A stretch of DNA of 64,000 nt from an uncultured Bacillota bacterium (GTDB lineage Bacteria > Bacillota > Clostridia > Oscillospirales > Oscillospiraceae): NCBI GenBank assembly GCA_947426945.1, contig CANEFX010000011.1, forward strand, positions 1 to 64,000. The letters are read 5' to 3'. The position numbers and the translations under genes were made by a program. This document shows, one piece after another, positions 16,795 to 26,134 of the stretch (positions within the stretch are counted from its first letter, which is position 1; each line of letters begins with the position of its first letter). The notes beneath the pieces were generated by a model, which saw nothing but the letters and a program-made list of their open reading frames with translations, had not been told where the DNA came from and did not search any database.

Positions 16795-19700
16795 TTACGG
16801 GTGCCTTTCACGAAGTTCATGCTCTATTTCAATTGTTTCAATGCGTGGGGGTAGCTTGTTTAAACAAGAAAGACACCAGCGGCAGTGTTCTTCCTCAGAG
16901 GCGGGCCAAAATGCCTCCAATTCGTTGCAGCTTTGCCGGCGCTTCTTCATCATCTGGCGAATCTTCCACGACAGGTACAAAGTAATGCCTTTCCACCAAG
17001 GGGAGCCTATCGTCTCACAAAGCTCCAAGGCCTCCGCCAACTTTTCAGCCGCTTTGGAGTAGTTCTCTTCTTGCGCGTCGTAGAACGCCAAATAGGATAA
17101 TGCAATAGGGTATTCGCTGTATTCATGGGAGTCTGTATAAATCTCCACCGCATAACGAAACAACTGGCGTGCCTCTAAGAACTGCCCATTCTGGTAGGCA
17201 GCAACTCCGTAATTGGTGTAGATTACTGCGGCGCCCGGGTAATAACCCCGGCTCCGGTTATATGAAATCGCCTGATCATAGTAGTGAAAAGCGGAGAAAT
17301 AGTCGCGCTCTAAGCGGTAGCTTTCGGCCATGTAGTTGTAAACTCCGGCAATATTGATGGCGTATTTTCCGTTTCGGTTCGAATCCAATGCCAGGAAGGT
17401 CTGGATAGAGCGATCCAAAAGCGTCCTGGCCTCCTCATAACGTCCCTCCATAATGCGCAGCAGTCCGGACAAACGCAGGTAGATGCCGTATTCTCCGGTA
17501 GACTCCTTTCCCCACAGCAGATTCCTGACAATATCAAGGTGCTCCTCCATCACCTGGGTGCAGAATGTCTGTATTCCGTAATAGATAAATTGAAGATGTG
17601 CGTGGACCGATAAATACCAGTCTCCGGCTTCCTGGCAATGTTCCAGAAGGCGCTGAAGAATCTCCAGGCCCCTGGAATAAAGCCCGTCGTGAATACAATA
17701 ACGTCCCTCTGTGTGGAGGAGAATCATTTCCAGACGATTCAATTTTTGCTGAAGCTCTCCGTAGCTGGTATGCCGCAGAGAATTCAATTCAATCTCCAAT
17801 GTCTGGAAATATGCTGTCAGACCTTCGTGCCCTTGGGTCTCGGAATCCGGATCGGCAGTCAGGGTCGGGAGCAGTTCATAACACAGTCCGGCGTAGGCGT
17901 TCAAAGATAAAACCTGATATTGGAAGGTTTTGAACCGGTCGCCCCCTGATGCGTAATGATGCCGCAGCAGGCTATAAACGGGCGTCTTATTGTCCTTCAT
18001 GCTCTCCTCCAGATATTGTGCCACGCGCAAATGGAGGATGCGCCGCCCGGACTCGGATTGGCGTTGAGATACAATATCCTTGATCCACTCGTGGGCAAAG
18101 GCGTATTCAAGCGTTCCGTTTTGGGAGGATTCTGCCAGCAGCTTTTTCTGTGTCAGTTGATGGCAGAGATAGGTTAGGGAAAGAGTTTCCTTGCGGAGGA
18201 TGGATGCTAATGCGTCAAATGAAGCATGCCCCACAAAGACGGCAATTAAATCGAGCAGCTGCCGCTCGTCAGTGGACAGGACAGAAAGTCGGTAACCGAT
18301 GATATCTTCCGGTGTTCGGGGGAGCTCAGACGGAGCCTGTCCGTCTTTTAGAGAGTCCAATATCTGAACCAACAGGAGGGCGTTTCCTCCGGTATTTTGA
18401 AAAATCTGCTCTGCCAGTCCTTCCTCGGGTTGCTGTTGAACATAATGGGCCAAAAAACGTATGGTTTCTTCCCGGGTAAAGCTTTGAAGAATACATTTTT
18501 CCAACACATTGTCCCGTTGTCCCGCGTCTGCAAACTGCCTGATGTGGGAGGGGAGGATGTCCCTGCTGGTGCAGATTACTGCGGTATCCAGCTCTTGAAG
18601 GCGCCGCAGAAAGAGAGACAGCAATTCCGCGCTGGCGCCGTCCATCCAATGAATATCTTCAAAAATCAGAAGAATTGGCGTCTGCTTTGCGATGATGGAA
18701 AAAATCGCAAGCAGGCTGCGCTGTATCACATGATAGCCGGCCTGGAGCGGATAGTCCTGATCCGAGACGGTTAATTCAGTTTCCAGATCGGGAGCCAAAC
18801 AGGGAAAAAGAGACGCCGCTGTTTTTACATAGACTTCCGGAATCGAAATATGACGCAGCTCCAGCTCCGCAGTCAAAGTCAGCATAATGGAGTTCCATGG
18901 AGACAGGAAACCGTTTGTCTCCGTCTGGTAGCAGAAGCTGCGGCAGATCAGCCAATCGGAAAAATCGTAGTGCTCCAGAACGTAGTCCAGCAGATAGGTC
19001 TTCCCCACGCCCGCTTCGCCTTGCAGCAAAATACAGGGCCGCCGTCTTTCCCTGGAAGCTCCCAGTGCCAGAAGCTTGCGCAGCGCCTGTCCCTTTCCAA
19101 GCAGCAGGCTGTCTGAATCCTCCTCCGGACGGTAAGTAGAGGCGTTCCACTGATCCACAATTCGATAGTAAAAGGTTGTCGTCTCTTTCAATGGTGAAAT
19201 GCCGAACTCCGCGGAGAGATTTTTGCACAGCTCGTGGTACAGGCCGATGGCCTTGCGGAACCGCTGCTGGGCGCAGTAAATGCGCATCAGTAAAACCACC
19301 ACCCCCTCCTCCAGCGGGTCCTGTTCCACATAGGCTTGGCAGTATCGGGCCGCCTGCTCTAAATTACCCTGCTGAAAAGCGTTCCGCCCTATGTCCAGCA
19401 GGCTTTTGAGATACCGGTTCAGGAGTGAGACGCGTTCCTGGGTCAGCCAATCCTCGAAGGGCTGTGCTTTAGGGACGGTAAAATCCTTTAAAAATTCTCC
19501 TCCATATTTATCCGGATTCCCGCTTTTTAAAAATTCCAACACATCACAGTCCATTTCCAGGGCCGGATCCAGCGTCAGCATGCTGCGATGTCCGCCCAGA
19601 AATGGATCGCAGCCCAGTTCTTTTCGGATGGAATAGATGGCGTGGCGCAGATTTTTTGATGCGGTCTGGAAGTTTACATCCGGCCACAACAGCTCCACAG

Positions 19701-19833
19701 CCTGGGCACGGGATATCTTTCCGTTGTAAATCAGATAATACAGCAGGGCTTCTGCCTTTTTATAGGGCAGAACCAGTTTTTTCCCATTTGTCAGAATCAG
19801 GGGAGCATCGAATAATTTACATTGAATCAGCAC
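16795..19833 (-). CDS. SARP/AfsR-type transcriptional regulator with ATPase and TPR domains
   Basis: A 1012-residue regulator. An OmpR-like winged HTH occupies about residues 1-90 (KKAEALLYYLIYNGKISR, LRHAIYSIRKELG). A bacterial transcriptional activation domain follows (95-240), then a STAND-type ATPase with Walker A LQGEAGVGKT (near 272) and Walker B ILLIFEDIHWMDG, then TPR-like repeats to the C-terminus. The GTG start is preceded by AGGAGG ten bases away. Proteins of this build act as ATP-dependent pathway activators that bind direct repeats overlapping the -35 region. It is divergent from the flavin reductase, permease and hydroxylase genes, whose promoter carries such repeats, so it is their probable activator. 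Confidence 0.85.
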   Translation of the reverse strand: MLIQCKLFDAPLILTNGKKLVLPYKKAEALLYYLIYNGKISRAQAVELLWPDVNFQTASKNLRHAIYSIRKELGCDPFLGGHRSMLTLDPALEMDCDVLEFLKSGNPDKYGGEFLKDFTVPKAQPFEDWLTQERVSLLNRYLKSLLDIGRNAFQQGNLEQAARYCQAYVEQDPLEEGVVVLLMRIYCAQQRFRKAIGLYHELCKNLSAEFGISPLKETTTFYYRIVDQWNASTYRPEEDSDSLLLGKGQALRKLLALGASRERRRPCILLQGEAGVGKTYLLDYVLEHYDFSDWLICRSFCYQTETNGFLSPWNSIMLTLTAELELRHISIPEVYVKTAASLFPCLAPDLETELTVSDQDYPLQAGYHVIQRSLLAIFSIIAKQTPILLIFEDIHWMDGASAELLSLFLRRLQELDTAVICTSRDILPSHIRQFADAGQRDNVLEKCILQSFTREETIRFLAHYVQQQPEEGLAEQIFQNTGGNALLLVQILDSLKDGQAPSELPRTPEDIIGYRLSVLSTDERQLLDLIAVFVGHASFDALASILRKETLSLTYLCHQLTQKKLLAESSQNGTLEYAFAHEWIKDIVSQRQSESGRRILHLRVAQYLEESMKDNKTPVYSLLRHHYASGGDRFKTFQYQVLSLNAYAGLCYELLPTLTADPDSETQGHEGLTAYFQTLEIELNSLRHTSYGELQQKLNRLEMILLHTEGRYCIHDGLYSRGLEILQRLLEHCQEAGDWYLSVHAHLQFIYYGIQTFCTQVMEEHLDIVRNLLWGKESTGEYGIYLRLSGLLRIMEGRYEEARTLLDRSIQTFLALDSNRNGKYAINIAGVYNYMAESYRLERDYFSAFHYYDQAISYNRSRGYYPGAAVIYTNYGVAAYQNGQFLEARQLFRYAVEIYTDSHEYSEYPIALSYLAFYDAQEENYSKAAEKLAEALELCETIGSPWWKGITLYLSWKIRQMMKKRRQSCNELEAFWPASEEEHCRWCLSCLNKLPPRIETIEIEHELRERHP

Positions 19834-19938
19834 TTACAGTTTTCCTCCTAGCCGCATCCTTGGCACGTAACGCGTAAACTGTACAAATAATATTTTATGT
19901 TTAGTCCGTTTTTTTACAAGCCTTTTTTTCAAAATTCC

Positions 19939-19955
19939 GTCGAAAAAACGTTGAA
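19939..19955 (-). promoter_or_regulatory. Candidate SARP site near the regulator gene
   Basis: On the minus strand TTCAAC, five bases, TTCGAC: two similar hexamers with an 11-base period, like the repeats at 20014-20030. They lie about 105 bases upstream of the regulator's GTG and could mediate autoregulation. No well-placed -10 follows, so confidence is low. Confidence 0.35.
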
Positions 19956-20013
19956 TTCCGGCTGTATTTTTCTTTTTGTTTTTAAAACAGCCAATTTTTT
20001 GTGAAGCCGCAGC

Positions 20014-20046
20014 TTCAACAGATTTTCAACGTGGCTGTGATATACT
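20014..20046 (+). promoter_or_regulatory. SARP-type promoter of the hydroxylase operon
   Basis: Two perfect direct repeats TTCAAC (20014-20019 and 20025-20030) with an 11-base period lie 10 bases upstream of a -10 box TATACT (20041-20046). No normal -35 exists. SARP activators are known to bind direct repeats of 11-bp period next to the -10 element, which fits the divergent regulator gene. Confidence 0.6.
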
Positions 20047-20161
20047 ACGAAAAACCGTTGGGCACGACAAAAGAATAGGGAGGGTATGATCGCAACGGCA
20101 TAGTCCAATGGGGAAAAGTAATTCTGATATTTTGATGATGATGCGAAAAGGAGTGTGTGTT

Positions 20162-20833
20162 ATGATTTTTGATCCTGTGAGTAATGCGTTTCCAGCTGAA
20201 CTGAATCCGTTCAAATCAATTTCCATTCCCCGCCCAATCGGTTGGATTTCGACTGTTAATAGAGAAGGGGTTCACAATGTGGCTCCATTCAGCCAAGTAA
20301 TGAACCTGACTTTTGATCCGCCTTATATTGCGGTTGGAATCAATGAACCAATCAAACGCAAGGATACTTGTGTAAACATTGAGGAAACTGGTGAATTTGT
20401 ATATAATGTCGCGACGTACGATTTGCGTAAGCAAGTCGATATCACGTCTCTTGACTATGCGCCTGATGAAGACGAATTTGAGATTGCCGGATTGACAAAA
20501 GTACCAGCTGTGAAAATAAAGCCATGTCTGATTGGCGAATCTCCGATTTCTATGGAATGCGTCTATCATTCTACCGTTCGGATTCCCGGAAACACATATG
20601 GAACTTTTGATTTGATTATTGCGCGTGTTGTTATGATTCACATAAAAGATGAATTTCTGATGGACAATGGGAAAATAGATGTTTTAAAAATTAGGCCGCT
20701 GTGCCGCCTGGGATACCACGATTATTCCTCTATTGAGAGTATCTTTGAAATGAAACAGACCCCTAAGACAAAAGGCTTTGATGGATTGTCTGGCACTGTA
20801 TTAAATGGACAGGAAAGAGAAGGGGGCTTTTAA
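20162..20833 (+). CDS. Flavin-reductase-like (split-barrel flavin-binding) protein
   Basis: A 223-residue protein with the N-terminal pattern of the flavin reductase-like family: FKSISIPRPIGWISTVNREG, then NVAPFSQVMNLTFDPPY and KDTCVNIEETGEFVYNV. Such proteins bind FMN and either reduce flavin with NAD(P)H or act as small flavoenzymes. The frame opens at 20108, but AAAAGGAG eight bases before the ATG at 20162 marks the start. Base composition is visibly lower in GC than the flanking genes, as in the next gene. It is first in the operon with an anion permease and a molybdenum hydroxylase. Its partner is unknown. Confidence 0.8.
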   Translation: MIFDPVSNAFPAELNPFKSISIPRPIGWISTVNREGVHNVAPFSQVMNLTFDPPYIAVGINEPIKRKDTCVNIEETGEFVYNVATYDLRKQVDITSLDYAPDEDEFEIAGLTKVPAVKIKPCLIGESPISMECVYHSTVRIPGNTYGTFDLIIARVVMIHIKDEFLMDNGKIDVLKIRPLCRLGYHDYSSIESIFEMKQTPKTKGFDGLSGTVLNGQEREGGF

Positions 20834-20834
20834 T

Positions 20835-22283
20835 ATGGCGCAAAGAAAGCGTTTGACCTACGTGCTCCATTGTGTGATAGGTATATGCTGCATGTTCGGA
20901 TTCGGCTTGCTGCCTGCGGTCAGCCCCATTACTCCCGCCGGCATGAAAATTTTAGGGGTTTTTATTGGCAGTATTTATATGTGGTCGTTTATAGATATCC
21001 TATGGCCCAGCCTTTTGGGATTGGTTGCTCTATGCTTGACCGAATATGCGCCGATGGGAACCATTATGCAAACATCATTTGGAGATAGCGTATCCATTTT
21101 GATTATATTGAGTATGGTCTTATTTGGCGCAATTCAAGAAGCTGGTGTTACAAACTATATCAGCAGATGGTTTCTTACCCGTAAGATTATTAACGGACGG
21201 CCCATTGTATTTAGTTTTATTTTTATTTTTTGCACCTATGTACTCGCAGCCTTGTCTGCCAGCATACTGCCTGCAATTCTCTTTATGTGGGCTATCTTAT
21301 ATGGGGTTTTGAGCGATGTAGGCTATCAGAAAGGAGACAAATATGCTACTTTAATGGTAATAGGAACTTATTTTGGCGCAATGGTTGGTCATGGAGCCAA
21401 GCCCTTTGTTGCGACTGGGCTGATACTGACCGGCGCATTCACAAAGGTGACAAATATTGAAATTAATTATCTCACATATATGCTATATGGCATTATTATG
21501 GCTGTCCTCAGCATTATTGTATACTGCCTGATAATGAAATATATTTTTCGGCCTGATACAAGCAAAATTGCAAATATTTCAGCGAATCATTTTGAAAAAG
21601 ATGTGCTTCCGCCAATGAAAGCAAAACAAAAAGTTCTGTTTGTCTCTTTATTTGCATTTTTGCTGCTGATGCTGATTCCCAGCATTTTCCCCAAAGACAT
21701 CTGGTTCATTGCGTTTTTGAATAAAATTGGAAATAACGGCATCGCTTTGATGTTTTTGGGAGTGCTTTGTATGATACATGTGGATAAAGAACCCGTTATT
21801 GACTTTATTAAAATCGCATCTAAATATGTATCATGGGATATTTTCTGTTTGGTTGCATTAGTTATGGTAATTTCCGGTGCACTTACAGATGAGTCCACCG
21901 GTATCATTAATTTTTTAACGGTAATGTTGGATCCTATCCTAGGTGGAAAGTCTCCGTTTGTTTTTGCGGTTCTTGTACTGGGGTTCGCTCTTGTTTTTAC
22001 AAATTTTACCAATAATACAGTTTTAGGTGTTATGATTTTACCAGTCCTTTATAGCTATGCAAAAATAAATGGAGCCAATCTTGCTGGAATCGGGGTAGCG
22101 ATGATTTTTATGGTTCACTATGCAATTATTACCCCAGCGGCCTCAATCTATTCCGCTGTGCTGCATGGCAACTATGAATGGGTTGACTCCAAACAGGTGG
22201 TAGCCTATACCTCGATTGTTTTGGTGTTTATTTATCTGCTGTACATTGTTGTGGGTATTCCGCTTGCGAACGCTATGTTCTAA
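20835..22283 (+). CDS. SLC13-type (DASS/ion transporter superfamily) permease
   Basis: A 482-residue integral membrane protein with about 11-12 hydrophobic helices, resembling SLC13/ArsB-type anion permeases. The gene begins 1 base after the flavin-reductase-like stop, with AGAAGGGGG before the ATG at 20835 rather than the earlier in-frame ATG at 20805. A second-half motif NFTNNTVLGVMILPV resembles the conserved transport-domain hairpin of the family. It presumably imports the carboxylated or anionic substrate handled by the downstream hydroxylase. Codons are AT-rich, suggesting a separate origin from the xdh genes. Confidence 0.75.
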   Translation: MAQRKRLTYVLHCVIGICCMFGFGLLPAVSPITPAGMKILGVFIGSIYMWSFIDILWPSLLGLVALCLTEYAPMGTIMQTSFGDSVSILIILSMVLFGAIQEAGVTNYISRWFLTRKIINGRPIVFSFIFIFCTYVLAALSASILPAILFMWAILYGVLSDVGYQKGDKYATLMVIGTYFGAMVGHGAKPFVATGLILTGAFTKVTNIEINYLTYMLYGIIMAVLSIIVYCLIMKYIFRPDTSKIANISANHFEKDVLPPMKAKQKVLFVSLFAFLLLMLIPSIFPKDIWFIAFLNKIGNNGIALMFLGVLCMIHVDKEPVIDFIKIASKYVSWDIFCLVALVMVISGALTDESTGIINFLTVMLDPILGGKSPFVFAVLVLGFALVFTNFTNNTVLGVMILPVLYSYAKINGANLAGIGVAMIFMVHYAIITPAASIYSAVLHGNYEWVDSKQVVAYTSIVLVFIYLLYIVVGIPLANAMF

Positions 22284-22335
22284 TTGATCGGCAAGAATTT
22301 ATAAACCCTTGGTATGATATGTCAGGAGAGATTTC

Positions 22336-24594
22336 GTGAAAACTGTCGGCTCCAGCCGCCCAATCCACGATGCCTGGGCTAAGGCGGCTGGCTACACAAA
22401 ATATACCGGAGATATCAGGCTGCCCGGCATGGTCTATCTGTGCCTGGTCCGCAGTACAATTCCCCACGGACGGGTCAAGGCGGTTCATCCGGAGAAGGCA
22501 CTGGCTCTGCCGGGAGTCTGCGGGGTGCTGCACTGTTTTAACACCACCCAAAGGACTTTCAACCGCTACCGTTCCCGTTTTTCCCAGGATGAGTTGCCCA
22601 ACGAGGAGCGGGCTTTCACCGACTATGTGCGCTTTGTGGGCGACCGGGTGGCCGTTGTAGCCGCTGAGAGCCAAGCTTTGGCGGAGAAAGCCGCACGCCT
22701 GGTAGAGGTGGAGTATGAGGAACTGCCTTACTCAATCGGCTTTGACGACACGCTGGAGGGACAAAACTGTTTGCCGGGGGAGGAGCCCGTCCGGGATGAG
22801 GTAATACTGGAAAATGGCACATTTCCGCAGGATAACGGCATGATCGAGGTGGATAGCTTCACCGAGCTGCCACGCCTCCACCACGCCGCCATGGAGCCCA
22901 ACGCCTGTGTGGCCGATTACGACCCTTACCAGCAGCAGCTGACCCTGTACAGTCCCAATCAGGCGGTTCACGGGATCCGTGTTGTGGTAGCAAATTATTT
23001 GGAGATGCCGTTTCACAAAGTACGGGTGGTCAAAGCGGCAATGGGCGGTTCTTTTGGGGCCAAGCAGGAGTGGTTTGTGGAACCGGTGGCGGCGCTGGCG
23101 GCTAAAATGCTGGGTCGCCCAGTTAAGCTGGTATACAGCAGAGCGGAAGCTATGACCGGCGCTATTGTCCGGGGAGCTGTAAAAGCTTGTGTCCGGGGGT
23201 TGTTTACCCCAGAGGGCAAAATCAAATCCCTGGATATGGATCTGATTCTGGATGCTGGGGCCTATGTGGGCAATTCCAGTGACTACATTCGTACATTGTA
23301 CAGCAAGCTGTTCCGCTGTTACTATGTGCCTCACGCCCGGTATCACGCCCGGGTCATCTCCTCCAATACCCCTGTGGCCGGCGCGTACAGAGGGTGGTCC
23401 GCGCCGGAAGAGGCGTTGATTCTGGAGCGCCATTTGGACGCTGCCGCTCACAAACTGGGGATGGATCGAGTAGAGCTGCGTCGACGCAATGTGCTGCTCC
23501 CGGGAGATATTGATTTGAGAACCGGGGTACCGCTGGAGGAAATTCGTATCCGGGAGGCGCTGGATCGGGGAAGGGAGCTGTTCCGCTGGAATCAGCTGAA
23601 ACAGGAGGACGCTGATTTTAACGCCTCCAATGAGCGATACCGCCGGGGCACAGGCGTGGGCTGCGGCGGCCACGGAAGTACATATTTTCCGCGCCATGAC
23701 GACTTCGGCGAGGGCTGGATCACCATGAATGAGGACGGAACCATTCAGCTGAAGATCACCACCCACGACCACGGCTGCGGAACGGTGACCATGCTGAAGA
23801 TGGTGGTGGCCGAGGTGCTGGATATTCCGGACAGCGATGTTTACCTTGCGGAAGGCGACACCGCCAACACCCCCATCGACTTTGGTTGCTTTGCCAGCCG
23901 GACTACATTTGTTCTGGGACGCACCGCTGTGGAGACCGCCGGGGCCCTGAAAACGGTCCTGCTGGAGCGGGCCGCGGCAATTTTTCATCAGCCCATGGAG
24001 CAGCTTTATGTGGAGGGCGGAGCCGTGCGAAACCGGGAAAACCCCAATCTGGTTTGGCCCTATGCTGAAGTGGCCAGACAGAGTATGCTCCAGCTCAAGC
24101 GCAATGTGTCGGCTCAGGCCCAGTTCAACAATGTGACGAACCCAGGTGTTACAGGGGCCCACTTCGCCCATGTCGAAGTGGATACCTGGACAGGCTACAC
24201 CAGAATCCTGGATTATTTGGCCGTTCAGGACATCGGACAGGCCATCAACCCGGCTATGTGCGAGGCGCAGATCCAGGGCGCCGCCCAGATGGGCTGCGGG
24301 GCCGCGCTGCGGGAAGAGATGGTGGTTCAGAAGAACGGTCAATGTACGTCCAGCCTGTCCCAATATCATCTGTTCCTGGCTCCTGATCTGCCTGACATCC
24401 AGGTAGAGCTGATTACGGACGGCCGCTCCACCGAAGGACCTTTTGGCGCCAAATCAATCGGTGAGGTGTGTTATGTCCCCGCTGCTCCCGCCGTTTGCGG
24501 TGCGGTGAACGACGCTCTGGGAAGCCAGTTAGGTGCTCTTCCCTTTACACCTGATTGTGTACTAAAATATTTGGCAAGGGAGCGAGAGACATGA
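22336..24594 (+). CDS. Molybdenum hydroxylase large subunit (xanthine dehydrogenase family)
   Basis: A 752-residue catalytic subunit binding the molybdopterin cofactor. Typical segments are RSTIPHGRVKAVHPEKAL near the N-terminus, MGGSFGAKQE, GAYRGWSAPEEALILE, HDHGCGTVT, and FGAKSIGEVCYVP, which carries the expected catalytic Glu. The GTG start follows AGGAGAG. Its stop overlaps the next ATG (ATGA). The family hydroxylates xanthine, hypoxanthine, nicotinate, other N-heterocycles or aldehydes. Neighbouring genes do not decide among these, although an anion permease argues for a carboxylated substrate. Confidence 0.85.
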   Translation: MKTVGSSRPIHDAWAKAAGYTKYTGDIRLPGMVYLCLVRSTIPHGRVKAVHPEKALALPGVCGVLHCFNTTQRTFNRYRSRFSQDELPNEERAFTDYVRFVGDRVAVVAAESQALAEKAARLVEVEYEELPYSIGFDDTLEGQNCLPGEEPVRDEVILENGTFPQDNGMIEVDSFTELPRLHHAAMEPNACVADYDPYQQQLTLYSPNQAVHGIRVVVANYLEMPFHKVRVVKAAMGGSFGAKQEWFVEPVAALAAKMLGRPVKLVYSRAEAMTGAIVRGAVKACVRGLFTPEGKIKSLDMDLILDAGAYVGNSSDYIRTLYSKLFRCYYVPHARYHARVISSNTPVAGAYRGWSAPEEALILERHLDAAAHKLGMDRVELRRRNVLLPGDIDLRTGVPLEEIRIREALDRGRELFRWNQLKQEDADFNASNERYRRGTGVGCGGHGSTYFPRHDDFGEGWITMNEDGTIQLKITTHDHGCGTVTMLKMVVAEVLDIPDSDVYLAEGDTANTPIDFGCFASRTTFVLGRTAVETAGALKTVLLERAAAIFHQPMEQLYVEGGAVRNRENPNLVWPYAEVARQSMLQLKRNVSAQAQFNNVTNPGVTGAHFAHVEVDTWTGYTRILDYLAVQDIGQAINPAMCEAQIQGAAQMGCGAALREEMVVQKNGQCTSSLSQYHLFLAPDLPDIQVELITDGRSTEGPFGAKSIGEVCYVPAAPAVCGAVNDALGSQLGALPFTPDCVLKYLARERET

Positions 24595-25091
24595 AACTGT
24601 CCTTCTGTGTAAACAATCGTCCGGTTCAGCTTGAAACCGACCCGGATCGCCGTTTGCTGGATATCCTGCGGGAGGACTTGAGCCTCACGGGCACCAAGGA
24701 GGGATGTGCGGAGGGCGAGTGTGGGGCCTGTACTGTCCTGCTGGACGGGGAGGCGGTTCACTCCTGCCTGACTTTGGCCATCCAGCTGGGAGGCCGGCAC
24801 GTGGTGACCATCGAGGGGTTGTCCGAGACCGGCGAGCTGGACGTTCTGCAAAAAGCCTTCGTAGAGGAGATCGCGGTACAATGCGGTTTCTGCACTACCG
24901 GCATGATTATGTCCGCCAAAGCCCTGCTGCTGAAAAATCCGGCTCCCACGAAGGAAGAAATCCGAGTCGCCTTATCGGGCAATATCTGCCGCTGCTCCGG
25001 TTATGTGCAGATTGTGCGTGCGGTTGACAGGGCCGCTCATGAACTTCGGGAGGTGGCATATGGAAAGCCTGACGCCAAAAACACTGGATGA
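24591..25091 (+). CDS. Molybdenum hydroxylase 2Fe-2S subunit
   Basis: A 166-residue iron-sulfur subunit passing electrons from the molybdenum centre to FAD. The plant-ferredoxin-like cluster has CAEGECGACTVLLDG with a fourth Cys in HSC. The helical cluster domain has CGFCTTGM and NICRCSGY. The frame is open from 24555, but the ATG at 24591 overlaps the stop of the large subunit as ATGA, so I start there. All eight cluster cysteines are present, indicating a functional enzyme. Confidence 0.92.
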   Translation: MKLSFCVNNRPVQLETDPDRRLLDILREDLSLTGTKEGCAEGECGACTVLLDGEAVHSCLTLAIQLGGRHVVTIEGLSETGELDVLQKAFVEEIAVQCGFCTTGMIMSAKALLLKNPAPTKEEIRVALSGNICRCSGYVQIVRAVDRAAHELREVAYGKPDAKNTG

Positions 25092-25914
25092 GTTGACTGA
25101 GGCTTTGGCCCAAGCGACCTCCGGAAGCCGTATCATAGCCGGGGGAACAGACTTGGTTATTCAGATGCAAAGGGGCCAAACTGAACCGGATCTGCTCATT
25201 TACCCCGGGCAGATTCCGGAGCTGCGAACCATCCTGCTCCAGAAAGACAAGCTTCATGTCGGCGCTATGGTTACGATGCAGGAATTGACCGCCGCTTTAC
25301 AATCCATCCCGGAGTTTTGTGCGATTTCAGACGCAGCTTCAGGGGTAGGAACGCCCCAAATCAGAAGCAAGGCCACTATAGTTGGTAATCTGTGCAACGC
25401 TTCTCCAGCCGGCGATATGCTTCCGATAGGCAAGCTGTATGATTTGAAGCTGAAAATTGTTTCAAAAGACGGAACCATGAGCTTGATCCCCATAGATCAG
25501 TTTATCCTGGGCCCGAGGAAAAATGCCCTCCAGATCGGGCAGGCGGTGGTGGGCCTGACGATAAACCGGAAACGCTGGGTGGGCTACGTCAGCGCATTCC
25601 GGAAGATTGGATTCCGTGAATATGTCTCTATCGCCCGCGAGGGGATGGGGGCGCTGGTAAAACGTTTGCCCGATGGGATGATTCAAGATGCCCGTCTGAC
25701 TTTGGGAGCTGTGGCAACGACGCCGATTCGCATTCCGGAAGCGGAAGTGCTGATGGCTGGCAGAGTATTAGATGAAAATCTGTTGAGGGAGGTCGCTGCC
25801 ATCACAGCCAGAACGATCCACAACAATTGCCGTCCGGCTAACCGCCTATATAAAACAGAGGCTGCGCAGGGGCTTGTGGCGGATCTTTTCGATCTGCTCC
25901 GAAAACGCACATAA
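25060..25914 (+). CDS. Molybdenum hydroxylase FAD-binding subunit
   Basis: A 284-residue FAD subunit of the CoxM/XdhB type. FAD-binding motifs are IIAGGTDLVIQMQRG near the N-terminus and IVGNLCNASPAGDMLP, with the CO-dehydrogenase flavoprotein C-terminal domain after them. The frame opens at 25003, but GGGAGGTGG before the ATG at 25060 (MESLTPKTLDEL) decides the start. It overlaps the Fe-S subunit gene by 32 bases, so the three subunits are translationally coupled. A strong terminator follows. Confidence 0.88.
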   Translation: MESLTPKTLDELTEALAQATSGSRIIAGGTDLVIQMQRGQTEPDLLIYPGQIPELRTILLQKDKLHVGAMVTMQELTAALQSIPEFCAISDAASGVGTPQIRSKATIVGNLCNASPAGDMLPIGKLYDLKLKIVSKDGTMSLIPIDQFILGPRKNALQIGQAVVGLTINRKRWVGYVSAFRKIGFREYVSIAREGMGALVKRLPDGMIQDARLTLGAVATTPIRIPEAEVLMAGRVLDENLLREVAAITARTIHNNCRPANRLYKTEAAQGLVADLFDLLRKRT

Positions 25915-25950
25915 AAAACTGCCCAACTGGTCACAGTTGGGCAGTTTTTT
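25913..25950. terminator. Bidirectional terminator between xdh operon and helicase
   Basis: A 17-bp perfect stem (25913-25929 with 25934-25950) has a GTCA loop, an A run on the left and a T run on the right. It therefore works for the plus-strand hydroxylase operon and for the minus-strand helicase gene. About 185 bases beyond it, up to 26134, hold no supported gene. Confidence 0.92.
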
Positions 25951-26134
25951 GTCATCCGCTAAGTCTTGCTCCATCGTATCGCAGCTGCCGCAAGGGCAAA
26001 ACGCTGCGTCGCTTTGTAGGCGGCTGCCAGAGAAAAAAGAGAGGGCAGCGAGGCAGTATGTAAATTTTGCTATGCAGAAAACAACGATGGGGAACTCCGC
26101 CTTTTTCAGCAAGCAGGCAATCCCGCCTTAAAAT

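Noticed and set aside
25846-26112. 88-residue Cys-containing minus-strand frame between the xdh operon and the helicase
   Set aside because: It runs through the strong bidirectional terminator and into the end of the FAD subunit gene, with no ribosome binding site.
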